A DNA stretch of 64,000 nt from positions 232,628 to 296,627 of the forward strand of contig JAPMXV010000062.1 of assembly GCA_026936335.1 (NCBI GenBank), read 5' to 3'. Made by a program: the position numbers and the translations under genes. Within the stretch, counting starts at the first letter, position 1. The number at the start of each line of letters is the position of its first letter. Of the stretch, positions 1 through 11,803 are shown one piece after another. The stretch is from Mantamonas sphyraenae (Eukaryota > CRuMs > Mantamonadidae). The notes under the pieces are model-generated. The model did not search any database. It was not told the DNA's origin and was given only the letters and a program-made list of their open reading frames with translations.

Positions 1-12
1 CATTGATTTCAT

Positions 13-1239
13 TCAGCAGCTGCAGCCGTTGTCTTCCTCGTCGGGCTCATCGTCGTTCTGCGAAAAGTCCACAACGTCGTTGGGCTTCTTCACCGTAGAC
101 ACAGTGTCGCTGATAAACTCTGTACCATCGTCGTGCAGGCGCCTGTCCATGGCAACCATGTAGCGCAGTAGCGTCTTGAGCGCACGCCGCACATCCACGC
201 TGTCCTTGGCCGACACACGCATCCACTCACGAAACGGCGTCATGGGTCGGTCCTCCTCGCTCTCATCGGCCACGCTGCTGCGCATCATGTCGCTCTCGAT
301 GTCTGTCCAGCGAATGTCGTTTGCCGGGTTCAGATCGCACTTGTTTGCCAGAAGCAGGCACGGGATAGGCACGCTCTCCTCGTCCTTGTACTTTTGCAGC
401 GCTTCGTTGGGGTGGACCGCGTCGTTGGCGGTACTTCCCCCTTTGCTGCTGTTGCTTCCGCTGCTGCTGCTACTGGACGCCTCTTTGGCCGCGTCATCGT
501 CCTCAGACTCATCATTCCCCTCTTCGTCTGCACTACCCGTGCTGCTTGCCGTGCTCATCTGCGTCGCTGTGCCCAGGTACACCTGGTCCTGGCGCAGGAG
601 CACCTTTTCGTCAATGTCCGTCTTCCAGCGGAACGCGTTGTCGTACGTCTTGCTCTGTGTAGAGTCAAACACCACCAGTGCTCCACGTGCCTCTGTATAG
701 AATACCTGTGCAGGTGCAGGTGTGGGCCGGGGCCACATGTCAGTCCGGCGTCCAGCCCGTTGACCCTCCACAGGCTCTCTGCCACAAAACCGGCATTCTG
801 TGGGTCGCCGGCGTTCCACTTCCCGCCCAACCTACCCGTGTCATGGCTGCAAACCGCTCTTGTCCTGTGCGAGTGTGTCCAATGGCCATGCATTGATTGT
901 GAGCAAAGTGTGAGTGCTTCCTGTAAACCTCGCAACCCGTGGCGCGGCTCCTTGTCTTGTGAAGAGGGTTCCAGGATGCAAACGGCCCCGGCCCTGCTTT
1001 GCAGCCGCCCTGTGGACATCCGCAACTGTTCACGCACCAGAAATGTCCCACAGATCCACACGGCACAGGGTTTCGTCGTCAAACTTGATCTTGATCACCT
1101 CAAAATCCACCCCAATGGTGGAACGATACTGCATTGAAAACTCGTTGCGGGTCAAGCGTCGGATCAGGGACGTCTTGCCCACACCCACATCGCCCACCAC
1201 AAGCACCTTGTATGCCACTTCTCTCACTTCTGTCTCCAT
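13..1239 (-). CDS. Rab32-like small GTPase (copy 1)
   Basis: Three exons by phase and splice consensus: 1239-1038, a 29-bp micro-exon 864-836, and 705-13, giving about 307 aa. Seen: P-loop GDVGVGKTS, switch II WDISGQERF assembled across the first intron (donor GTGCGT), LLLANKCDL as the guanine-specificity motif, and a C-terminal CSC that fits double geranylgeranylation. The stretch MTRVFYTEARGALVVFD closely matches the Rab32/38/29 branch, whose members work on lysosome-related organelles and mitochondrial contacts. Unusual is an insert of about 65 residues rich in Ser and acidic residues between the switch II region and the NKCDL motif, and a second acidic tail before the CSC. A tandem relative lies directly upstream. 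The Rab fold is certain; the Rab32 assignment is by motif similarity. Confidence 0.88.
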
Positions 1240-1405
1240 GCTGTCGATGTCGATGGGCTCCCGAAACGAAAACCAACTCCCAGAAAGTGCTGCTCGCATG
1301 GGCGCAGCCCCATCCATGCCATCCCAGCCCTTGCTCACCGGCCGCGCGGCCCAGTAACGGTGCCAGCAAGGGGGAAACGGCAAGGGCAGCAGAGTCGGCA
1401 CACAC

Positions 1406-2158
1406 TCAGCTGCACGCGCACTCGTCCTTGCTCTCGTTGCTGGAGGCTGAATTGCCCACCTTTCCAAGCTGCAGGCCCTTGCCTGCATTCGAATTGCCGC
1501 TTTCAAAGTCGGACTGTAGCACCCGCGAGACGAGGAAGCGAAATGCCTCGTCAATGCCGATGTTGGACAGGGCAGACGTCTTGAACCAGCCAAGGTAGCC
1601 CTCCTTGGCGCAGTACTCGTCCATGAAAATTGCGTCCACAATATGGTCGTCCTCACTGAGGTCACATTTGTTGGCCAGCAGCACGACGGGGATGGGCTCG
1701 TCGTTGGGGAGCAGCACCTTATCGTCGAGGTCTCGCTTCCACTTGCGCACCGCGTCGAAGGACTGCTTGGCGGTGATGTCAAACACCAGGGCGCAACCCA
1801 ACCGCTCCGCCGTAATACACGCGTGTCATCATGCCGTACCGCTCCTGACCGGCAATGTCCCATAGCTGGATGCGCACAAGTGTTTCGCTGTTCCATTCCA
1901 GCACCTTCAGCGCAAACGCCACGCCGATAGTCGAATTCGTGTGCCCAAACTTGTTGTGGATGTACCCTGGATGGTCAGCGTGCCAATTTGGTGCGTGGTG
2001 TGAGCAAGTGGACGGGCTGTGAAAGCATGTGAAGGCTCCCCAACAACAAAGAACCTCTGCGCGTGGATTTGACACCACGTACGGTTGATGATGCACGTCT
2101 TGCCTGTGTTCACCTCGCCCACCACAATAAACTTGAGCAGATATTCGAGTTCAGCACT
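1406..2158 (-). CDS. Rab32-like small GTPase (copy 2), with a 1-base frameshift
   Basis: Supported exons are 2158-2083 (P-loop GEVNTGKT) and 1966-1406; the junction restores NRYIHNKF across a GTACGT intron. Seen: IGVAFALKVLEW, WDIAGQERY, VVLLANKCDL and a C-terminal Cys motif (CACS), all typical of Rab32. Reading is broken at 1797-1799, where a GGG run on the coding strand makes the frame shift between ...GGAV and GCALVFD; removing one G restores the consensus AVGCALVFD. This may be a sequencing error or a real inactivating indel. The first coding exon is unresolved: 2158 is a good acceptor (TCCAG), and an ATG at 2394 with a donor near 2337 would fit in phase but would sit on the start codon of the divergent golgin. 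Confidence 0.78.
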
Positions 2159-2392
2159 CTGGACCGCCAGGTGGTGCCCTTGTGTCAGAAGGTGCGGCGA
2201 ATGGTGAGATGGAGGCGAGACTGCGGTCCACGACGAGCAATCGGGAAGCGCAGGCGAGTAGCACGTGTGCCAGGGTACGAAAGACAAAAGGCAGAGGTGA
2301 GGGGTGGAAGGAACGCCAAGTGGCAAACACCCACCATGCTGGCTCGGAAGCTTTTGGTTTGCGTTCCCAGGGCGCGGCAACGAAATTGACCC

Positions 2393-5300
2393 ATGTCGAA
2401 CAAAACGGTAAGGGGAGAAGGTGAAAGGATAGCTGTGGCAACGCAGTAGGCATGTACAGAGAGCACGAAGCGTGATAGGATGAAGTGGGGGGCATTCGGC
2501 GTGTTCGTCGTCCATTCTCACACGGGAACGCACGCGTGACGAACGGCAGCCGTTGAAAGAGTTAAGCCGGGAGGATCTGGAGGACAAGGTGAAGAAGCTG
2601 GTGGGCGATAAGAAAAAGCTGATGCAAATGTACCGGGCTGTGGAGAAGGAAATGACGCAGTTTGTGGAGCACGTGCTGCCAAAGGACCAGCTGCCGCAGT
2701 CGATTGCACACGCAAAGGCCGAGTCGATGATCCAGGCGTTTGATACGGCTCAGGAGGCACGCACGGGGAGTAGCGGTGGGGTTTCACAGGGAAGTGGCGA
2801 CAATGGACGCGAGGTCAAAGGTGAGTGGCAGGCACGAAACGATGGGCGGGGTTCGGGAGGGGAGACACGGACCGCTGGCAAGGCAGAAGCTGATGCCGAC
2901 TGACACCACGTGACACGCGCGGCAACTGCGACGTTGACTCATTTGACTGTATTGGGGGGTGGGGGGTGGACTGTGCAGAGCTGCGAGACAAGGTGGAGGC
3001 GCTGGAAATGATGCGAGACACGTTGCAAGCGCAGCAGCGGGCGTTCTTGGAAGAAGAGGATGCCAAGAGCAAGGCGATGGCCGAAAAGATGGCAGCGTTG
3101 GCTGAGGAGAAGGAGGAGGTGGCAGGCATGTTGCAAAAGAAACTGCAGAAGATGACGGAGCGGTGGAACGCAGCGCAACTGGAGCTGAACGAAGCGAAGC
3201 TGCAGCTGCAGCAGTACGAGTCGAGCGGGACAAGCAAGAAGAACGACGGGTTTGCATCGCTGGAAGCAGAGGAGAAGTCCAAGATGATGAACAATCTGGT
3301 GAAGCAGGTGGAAATGGCGAACCAGCAGGCGGAAGAAAGCGAAGAACGACGCAGGAAGCAGGAAAACGAGGTGGAAGAACTGAAGAAGCAACTGAATGCA
3401 GCAGCGAACATGGGCAAAAAGCGCAAAGAGCAGCTGCTTCAGTTCCGGGACTTGCTACTCACAACAGAAAAGGAACGGGACGAGCTGAAGACTCGTGAAC
3501 AGAAACTGAGCCAGACGGAACAGATGCTCAACGAGGCACTGAAGACTATGTCCACAAATGCAGAGAAGGAGAGGGAGGAGGCTGTAGAGAAGGAGAGGGT
3601 CAAGACAAAGAAGCTACAAGGGATCATTTTGAAGATGAAGAAGGACTATCGCAGCATGGAAGCAAGGATGAACAAAGCAGAGGAGGAGCTTGCTGTGCTC
3701 AATGGCGGTGCTGCTGGTGGTGTTGAAGGTTCTCCAAGCACCGAAGCAGATGCAGAGGCTCTTCAAAATGAGATTGCTTCGCTGAAAGCACAATTGAAGG
3801 AAGAGGCGGAGAGGAGAGAGAACGAGAACAAGGAGAAAGCCGCAGAGGAGGCACATCAAGAGGCCGCTGAGCTGAGGACACAAATGACAGCACTAGAAGC
3901 AGAGTTGAAGAAAGCCCAGGCAGCAGCTGGCGAGGGACAACAAGCTCAGGAAGAGCTGGAGCAACAGCTGAAGGTGGCACAGGCAGAGGCAGCACAGGGC
4001 AAGGAGGCACAGAGTACGCTGGGCAAGCAGCTGAAGGATGCACAGGCAGAAACCGCTGGACTGAACAAGAAGGTGGCAGCACTGGAGAAGGAACTGCGTG
4101 AGACTCAAGGTGCTCTGGAGGACGCTCGTGCCAAGGGAGCATCGAGTGCAAGCGAACTTGAACAGCGTGTTGACGAGATGCGTGCTGCTGTGAACAAGGC
4201 TGAGGAGGAGAAGAGCGGCGTTGAGAAGCAGCTGAAGGATGCACAGGCAGAGACTGCTGGACTGAACAAGAATGTGGCAGCACTGGAGAAGGAACTGAAG
4301 AAGGCCCAGGCAGCAGCTGGCGAGGGACAGCAAGCTCAGGAAGAGCTGGCACAGCAGCTGAAGGTGGCTCAGGCAGAGGCAGCACAGGGCAAGGAGGCAC
4401 AGGGAACGCTGGGCAAGCAGCTGAAGGATGCACAGGCAGAGACTGCTGGACTGAACAAGAAGGTGGCAGCTCTGGAGAAGGAACTGAAGAAGGCCCAGGC
4501 AGCAGCTGGTGAGGGACAGCAAGCTCAGGAAGAACTGGCACAGCAGCTGAAGGTGGCACAGGCAGAGGCAGCACAGGGCAAGGAGGCACAGAGTACGCTG
4601 GGCAAGCAGCTGAAGGATGCACAGGCAGAGACCGCTGGACTGAAAAAGAAGGTGGCAGCTCTGGAGAAGGAACTGAAGAAGGCCCAGGCAGCAGCTGGCG
4701 AGGGACAGCAAGCTCAGGAAGAACTGGCACAGCAGCTGAAGGTGGCTCAGGCAGAGGCAGCACAGGGCAAGGAGGCACAGAGTACGCTGGGCAAGCAGCT
4801 GAAGGATGCACAGGCAGAGACCGCAGACTCAAACAAGAAGGTGGCAGCTCTGGAGAAGGAACTGCGTGAGACTCAAGTGCTCTGGAGGACGCTCGTGCCA
4901 AGGGAGCATCGAGTGCAAGCGAACTTGAACAGCGTGTTGACGAGATGCGTGCTGCTGTGAACAAGGCTGAGGAGGAGAAGAGCGGCGTTGAGAAGCAGCT
5001 GAAGGATGCACTGGCAGAGACGCTGGACTGAACAAGAAGGTGGCAGCACTGAGAAGGCAGACTGAAGAATGCCCAGGCAGCAGCTGGCGAGGGACAGCAA
5101 GCTCAGGAAGAGCTGGCACAGCAGCTGAAGGTGGCTCAGGCAGAGGCAGCACAGGGCAAGGAGGCACAGAGTACGCTGGGCAAGCAGCTGAAGGATGCAC
5201 AGGCAGAGACTGCTGGACTGAACAAGAAGGTGGCAGCACTGGAGAAGGAACTGAAGAAGGCCCAGGCAGCAGCTGGCGAGGGACAGCAAGCTCAGGAAGA

Positions 5301-8300
5301 GCTGGAGCAACAGCTGAAGGTGGCACGGGCAGAGGCAGCACAGGGCAAGGAGGCACAGAGTACGCTGGGCAAGCAGCTGAAGGATGCACAGGCAGAGACC
5401 GCAGAGTCAAACAAGAAGGTGGCAGCACTGGAGAAGGAACTGCGTGAGACTCAAGGTGCTCTGGAGGACGCTCGTGCCAAGGGAGCATCGAGTGCAAGCG
5501 AACTTGAACAGCGTGTTGACGAGATGCGTGCTGCTGTGAACAAGGCTGAGGAGGAGAAGAGCGGCGTTGAGAAGCAGCTGAAGGATGCACAGGCAGAAAC
5601 CGCTGGACTGAACAAGAAGGTGGCAGCACTGGAGAAGGAACTGAAGAAGGCCCAGGCAGCAGCTGGCGAGGGACAGCAAGCTCAGGAAGAGCTGGAGCAA
5701 CAGCTGAAGGTGGCACAGGCAGAGGCAGCACAGGGCAAGGAGGCACAGGGAACGCTGGGCAAGCAGCTGAAGGATGCACAGGCAGAGACTGCTGGACTGA
5801 ACAAGAAGGTGGCAGCACTGGAGAAGGAACTGAAGAAGGCCCAGGCAGCAGCTGGCGAGGGACAGCAAGCTCAGGAAGAGCTGGCACAGCAGCTGAAGGT
5901 GGCTCAGGCAGAGGCAGCACAGGGCAAGGAGGCACAGGGAACGCTGGGCAAGCAGCTGAAGGATGCACAGGCAGAGACTGCTGGACTGAACAAGAAGGTG
6001 GCAGCACTGGAGAAGGAACTGAAGAAGGCCCAGGCAGCAGCTGGCGAGGGACAGCAAGCTCAGGAAGAACTGGCACAGCAGCTGAAGGTGGCTCAGGCAG
6101 AGGCAGCACAGGGCAAGGAGGCACAGGGAACGCTGGGCAAGCAGCTGAAGGATGCACAGGCAGAGACTGCTGGACTGAACAAGAAGGTGGCAGCACTGGA
6201 GAAGGAACTGAAGAAGGCCCAGGCAGCAGCTGGCGAGGGACAGCAAGCTCAGGAAGAGCTGGCACAGCAGCTGAAGGTGGCACAGGCAGAGGCAACACAG
6301 GGCAAGGAGGCACAGAGTACGCTGGGCAAGCAGCTGAAGGATGCACAGGCAGAGACCGCAGGACTGAACAAGAAGGTGGCAGCACTGGAGAAGGAACTGC
6401 GCGTGAGACTCAAGGTGCTCTGGAGGACGCTCGTGCCAAGGGAGCATCGAGTGCAAGCGAACTTGAACAGCGTGTTGACGAGATGCGTGCTGCTGTGAAC
6501 AAGGCTGAGGAGGAGAAGAGCGGCGTTGAGAAGCAGCTGAAGGATGCACAGGCAGAGACCGCTGGACTGAACAAGAAGGTGGCAGCACTGGAGGCAGAGT
6601 TGAAAGAATGCCCAGCACAGCAGCAGCTGGCGAGGCAGCACAGCAAGCTCAGGAAGAGCTGGCACAGCAGCTGAAGGTGGCTCAGAAGGCAGAGGCAGCA
6701 CAGGGCAAGGAGGCACAGAGTACGCTGGGCAAGCAGCTGAAGGATGCACAGGCAGAGACCGCAGAGTCAAACAAGAAGGTGGCAGCACTGGAGAAGGAAC
6801 TGAAGAAGGCCCAGGCAGCAGCTGGTGAGGGACAGAAAGCTCAGGAGGAGCTGGAGCAACAGCTGAAGCAACTTCAAGAACAGTCTGCAAACCAGAACAC
6901 CACCGTGGTTGCGTCCCCTGTAGCCGAGGCACATTCAAACACAGAGAGCAAGCTCACAAAGGCCCAAGAAATGCTATCCAATCTGCAAGAGCAGCTGGAA
7001 ACGGCGCAAGGAACTCTGTCAACCACAAGTACCGAGCTTGCACAGGCCAACGACACCGTTCAATGGCAAGCTGAAGAAATTGGCGAACTCAATGAGCAGT
7101 TGAAGCAAGCCAAAGCGAACCTGGCGAAAGCAGAAGAGGGATCCAAGGACATGGCCAGGCGTTTCATCCAGGATCGCAAAGCCATGGAAAGCAAGGTGAA
7201 GGAACTGCAGGAGCAGATCGACAGCCTGGAACAAGCGGGTTCTAAGGACACAGAACCCATCACCCCGCTTCAGGGTGCAGACAGCGAAGATTTGGAAAAG
7301 GCCAAGGAGAAGCTGCAAAAGATGCGTCGCCTGCTGCTCAAGGCCAACAAGCACATCGAAGAACTTCGAGCCGGCCGCGATCAAAGTGCCGCGCGTATCA
7401 AAGAGCTCACGGACATTGTTGCGTCCCTGCAAGAAGCACCGCAAACGTCTGGGGTCAACGCGGAGGAATTGGAAAGCAGGGTTGCCGAGGAGCGCAAAAC
7501 GTACGAAACCAAGCTCCGTTCAGCTTACAAGGGCTTCCAAGAGAAGAAAGGCATGCTGGAACGGGAGGTGGAGGACCTGACGGAGCAGTTGGCCATTGTA
7601 CAAAAGGAGTTTGATGCGTACAAGGGCCGTGCGCGCATGGCCCTGGAGCAGGTCAAGACGCAGAGCAGTGGAACAGAGGGAGATGGGACGCTGAGCAAAG
7701 CAGAGGAGCTGCAGTTGGAACTGAACACTGTGAAGCAGCGCAATCACGACCTTCGCATGCTGAACGAAGAACTTCAGAAGCAAGCAGCGGGATCGGAGGA
7801 GATTGCGGAGCAGCTTATGGAAGCCGAGAGCGTCAACAAGAAACTGAGCAGTGAGCAAGAGCAAGTGCGCAACATCTCAAAACGGCAGGTGATGGAGCTG
7901 AAGAACAGGTGCGAGCTTTTGATGTTGGAGAAGCAGGACATGGAGGCCAATCATGCAGAGGAACTTCAAACGCAGACGCGACAGTGGGAGGACAAGGTCG
8001 AGGAGTTGCAGACGCAGCTTAACACGTACCGAAACCGCGCGAAGCAGATCATCGAGGACAAGGACAAGCTGATTGACGAACTGAAGCGGAACAGCGGCGG
8101 AAGCACACGCACAGGCAGCACTGTGGACACCCTGCGTGTGGAGAATACGCGGAGTGCAGGGAGACGTTCTCTTGACGTGGGACGTGAGGCGGCGCTGCGA
8201 AGCAGGCCAACGCCGACCAGGAGCAGCGACGGCGTGATGGCTGCAAATGGTCATCACCAAGTGGCACAAGAGGATGGAGCAAACGCCGGCGACAGTGAGG

Positions 8301-8749
8301 CCAGCAGCAGCAAGGCCAAGGCCAAAGTGGGCAGCGACAGCGGAACTGCTGCTGCGGGCGAGGAACTGAATAGCATGGACACGGAGGACGAGTTCATGCA
8401 GATGGCCCATCTGCAAGCAGCACGTGACAAGGAATTGGCACAGCACAAGAACCTGATCAAGCGCTTGACGGATATCATTAGGGAGAACGAAGAGGCAGAG
8501 AGGTTGCGGACGCAACAGGAAGCAACGCTGCGAGCAGAGATCGAACGGTTGGAGCGGCTGGTTGCTCGAGAGCAGAACCATGGCGAACATGACCAGCTGG
8601 AGTATCTGAAGAACGTGGTGGTGAAGCTGATGCAGACGAACGACGTGGAGAACCTGCTGCCGGTGTTGTCCACAATCCTGCAATTTTCCAAGGACGAGAT
8701 CGCATCGATCGAAGCAGCACGCAGTAAGAAATGGCTGAGTTGGTCGTGA
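2393..8749 (+). CDS. GRIP-domain golgin with long tandem coiled-coil repeat
   Basis: Probable trans-Golgi tethering golgin of about 2,000 aa. A 15-bp first exon (2393-2407, MSNKT) joins 2550-2820 and then a long exon from 2979, all in phase; no other in-frame ATG exists. The N-terminus (SREDLEDKVKKL) and nearly the whole length are Glu/Lys/Gln/Ala coiled coil. The last 45 residues (from LEYLKNVVVKLM, with LPVLSTILQFS) match a GRIP domain, which binds Arl1-GTP on the trans-Golgi. Residues encoded by about 3900-6880 form near-identical 63-aa repeats (9 heptads) with interspersed 67-aa variants. The reading frame is broken at about 4876-5090, 6400 and 6605-6650, all inside the repeat, so the array is either misassembled or genuinely damaged. 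The C-terminal 700 residues are intact and non-repetitive. Confidence 0.82.
3900..6880 (+). repeat. 189-bp tandem repeat array inside the golgin gene
   Basis: About 16 units. The main unit is 189 bp (63 aa, beginning LKKAQAAAGEGQQAQEEL); a second type is 201 bp (67 aa, beginning LRETQGALEDARAKG) and occurs about four times, near 4094, 4862, 5437 and 6394. Units are nearly identical at DNA level, which suggests recent homogenisation. The two frame-broken LRETQ units are each followed by a degraded unit sharing the motif GAATGCCCAG. Confidence 0.9.
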
Positions 8750-8809
8750 TTGGAACTTGTGAGTGCGTGTGCGTGTGCAGTGCGTGTTCGAGAGCAAAAC
8801 AAACCAAAG

Positions 8810-9822
8810 ATGTCGTCGTCAAAAGCAAGCGCACGTTGGGGCATCTTGCGCGATTTCATTCGAAAGTCGGCCAAGGATGAGGAAGCACAAGAGTCTGTGT
8901 CTGTGCGCAGGCACGATGGCTTTGGTCTGTTTGAGCGCCACAGCGAACCAGACGACGAGGAGCCCGGGTATGATCAAGTGAGCTTCAGCAGTGCGTTGTT
9001 GGACGACGCGGTGCGAGTACGCGTGAAGCGAGCAAGCTCCGTCTCACTGGCAGATTTTGACTACGGGCGCAAGGTGGATAACACGGGCAACGTGTGCATC
9101 TGGCCGGGCGAGGAGATCCTGGCACACTTCCTCCTTGTCAACGCAGACGTCTACCGGTCCAAGAGGGTACTGGAGCTGGGTGCCGGCATGGCGGGCATTG
9201 CTGGTTTGATGCTTTCAGCCTATGTGGACGTTGATATGGTGATTACGGACGGCAACAGCGTGGCCGTGGAGAGTAAGTGTCAGGGTTTGCCGCGGCAGAA
9301 CGCGGCGCGCTGCTGACCCTACAGCGACTGACACCCGGCACTGACGTGGGTATAGACTTGCGTGTGTGTGTATCTCAGAACGAGTCGCAGTGGAAGGCGG
9401 CTGGAAGTAGTGTCAGCTCGTGTGTGCTGCTTTGGGACCGCAACGAAGCGGTTCCGTTGGCACAACAAGATCTGGACGACGTTGACACTGGGTCGCAACG
9501 CGAGGCCGTGCCGCGCTTCGATTACATTGTGGTGGCAGACTGTCTCTTTTTCAAGGAGTTCCACGCAGACTTGCTGCATGTGCTGAAGCTGTGCCTGGTG
9601 AACTCGAGCGAGGCCCGAGTTCAGATCATTGGCCCAAGACGAGGGACCACCCTCCAGCTGTTTGTGGACACTGTAACCTCGGACGGGAGCTTCACAGCCA
9701 CATTGGAAGAGGATTTTGACGAAGAAATCAGTGCGAAACACAGCAGGTTTGTGGAGGATGACCCCAAGTACGAACCTGATCTGCATCAACCTGTGTTGCT
9801 GACTCTCCAATGGGCTGAATGA
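8810..9822 (+). CDS. CAMKMT: Calmodulin-lysine N-methyltransferase
   Basis: Predicted SAM-dependent enzyme that trimethylates a lysine of calmodulin. Two exons, 8810-9272 and 9356-9822 (309 aa); the junction is in phase and gives the expected DGNSVAVENLRV. Seen: the signature NTGNVCIWPGEE, the SAM-binding motif VLELGAGMAGIAGL, acidic loop TDGN, SSCVLLWD, VVADCLFF in place of the family's CADCLF, and the C-terminal GPRRGTTLQLF and EEDFDEEIS segments, all in the order found in CAMKMT. The length agrees with animal CAMKMT (about 320 aa). It begins 60 bp after the golgin stop on the same strand. The family is clear from several collinear motifs. Confidence 0.9.
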
Positions 9823-9898
9823 GTGGAAACAATGAACATCAACGACACAGACACAAACGATGAATTCAAACCCCAAAGAACTGCATTGTGGCGCCACT

Positions 9899-11750
9899 TT
9901 ACGTTCGCAGGATGAGAAACTGCGACTGGGCGTTCTCCTTAACAACGACCGTGCGGATGAGGTCGAGCAGCTCTGCACGATGCTTAGCAAGCCATTTCTT
10001 CTTGAGTCCAAACTCCTTGCCGATGGCAGTTGTGAGATCTCGGGGAAGCATGCGGCCGCCGCTCTTGCGCATGACCCAACGGATGTCGTCGGCTGTGGGC
10101 ATGACGCCCTTTTTGCGTGGTCCGTCAACCTTGCGTCGCTTCTTGCGTTGCCTGGCCAATTCGTCGTCTTCGTCGACCAGAGCATCGTCGTCGCCGCTGT
10201 CAACGCCGCTCTGATCGTCGTCTTGCTTGCGTTTGCGCGAGCCTGCACTTGCCCCTGTGAGCATGACCTCGTGCATGGTGTGCGTGTGCTGTGTGTCTTT
10301 TCCCCGAGTGTCCACGTTGAGGTCGCCTGATGCATCGCCGTGGACATTGTCTGTGAGCTTGCGAGCATTCTTCACCATCTTGCGCATCCTGCGTTGTTCC
10401 TCGTCCATATCGTTTTCGTTGGCCTCGTCCATGACATCGCGTAAAGTATCGGGTACGTTGAAGCCTTCCCCGTCCTCGTCGTCATCGTCGTCATTGTCAT
10501 TGTACGGGCTGTCGCGAAGGAATTTGTTATCTTCGGGCTCGTCATCGGAAAGCTGTTCAAACTCCAGGGCGTCCATGTCACCAAACGTGTCTTGGTTGTC
10601 CTCTTCGGGCTTTGCGTCGACGTCGTCGTCATCATAGTCCCACTGGTAGACCACGTTGACCTCCTTCTTGGACGACCCCATGCGCGTTGCACTCTCTCGT
10701 TCCACCTCCTGCATGAGGGTAAGAGATCGATTGATCTCTTCGTTGACGTCGTCTTCTTCAAGGATGTCTCGCTCACGCTTCGGACTGGAGCCTTGGACAG
10801 GCATGGCCGAGACGGCGACCCCCGTACGTCGTCCATAGGCATCGAGAACATTGCCCCTGCCGTCTGTGACGACGCCTTCATCTTGCTCTTTCTTCTCATT
10901 GGCGGAGCGCACGGCAGAGGGCTGTCGCATACCCTTGTCGCTCTTCTGCATCTCGTTGATGAGCCGCTCGGCTTCGTCTGTGTCGATGGCTGTGTACTCG
11001 CGCATGCGGTGCACATCGTACCAGTCTGTGATGGGTCGTGCCTGAAAGGTGGTCTGGTCTTCGCTCATGGCAATGACCATGTACGCGTCGGGCTGGCCTC
11101 CTGTGAACCGTGTGGTGTACCTGTTCCGGCTCTGGTCGTCCTCAATGATCCACGGCTCGCGCTTGATGTCGGTGATGCTGTAGCCCGATTTCGAAATGCG
11201 CTTACGCAACTCAAGCTTGCGCTTGGGATCTGTGGTTTCCTCCAGCTCCTTCTCCCACCGGGCCCGGTTTGTCTCGAGCAGATCGCGGTTGGACTGCACA
11301 GCACGTCCCGAGCGGCCATTGGGACGCAGATGCCATTCTGTGTCAGCATAGAACCACACGGTTGGGACAGTGTTGCAATGTTGAGGAGTGTGGCGATGGG
11401 CACTGCGCTGTGGTATGTCCGTGGCAGGCATGGTGGACGCGAGAAACAACGAGAGGGGAGGACCGGGCGCGGAGAGCGAACGAAGGACGGAAACGTACAA
11501 GGTTGATGCTCTTTTTGTAGCAGTGGACCGGCTGAGGCATGCGTGCAAAGGAGATGTCGTCCTTGGCAGAGGCGGTCGGAAAGCGAAGGACATAGTAATG
11601 GTCTCGGACGGTGATTTCAGTGTTGCCGATGAACTTTGTGTCCACGCGGCCACCCATGATCAGAGGATACTCCTTGGTGGTTGTTTCTGCTTGACGACTA
11701 CTGCTCGGGTTGCTTCCGAATCCCTGGGACGATGGATTCGACGAGGACAT
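9899..11750 (-). CDS. Transcription factor IIF alpha subunit (RAP74-like)
   Basis: General RNA polymerase II initiation factor subunit. Exon 1 runs 11750 to about 11499 (84 codons, donor GTACGT); exon 2 continues to 9899. The acceptor is unresolved between positions near 11420 and 11344. Seen: an N-terminal TFIIF dimerisation region (HLRPNGRSGRAV, then ITDWYDVHRMREYTAI matching the RAP74 Trp-Tyr block), a long acidic, Asp-rich middle, a basic patch (RKKRRKVDGPRKKG) and a C-terminal winged-helix region from PTADDIRWVM to the end, where RAP74 binds FCP1 and TFIIB. It is divergent from the temptin/b561 gene, with only 53 bp between the two start codons, so the two probably share a promoter. Confidence 0.8.
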
Positions 11751-11803
11751 GGTGTGTCGCGTTGGTTCGGCCAACGCTTCTTGCAGACGGGCCTTTTTCG
11801 AAC

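Noticed and set aside
2393..2397. A CATG palindrome giving opposite start codons for Rab copy 2 and the golgin
   Set aside because: It would leave no room for promoters; the Rab first exon is simply unresolved.
4829..6385. Long minus-strand open frames (up to 518 codons) across the golgin repeat
   Set aside because: They are Pro/Ser/Leu/Cys repeats that mirror the coiled-coil codons; the plus frame has heptads and a GRIP domain.
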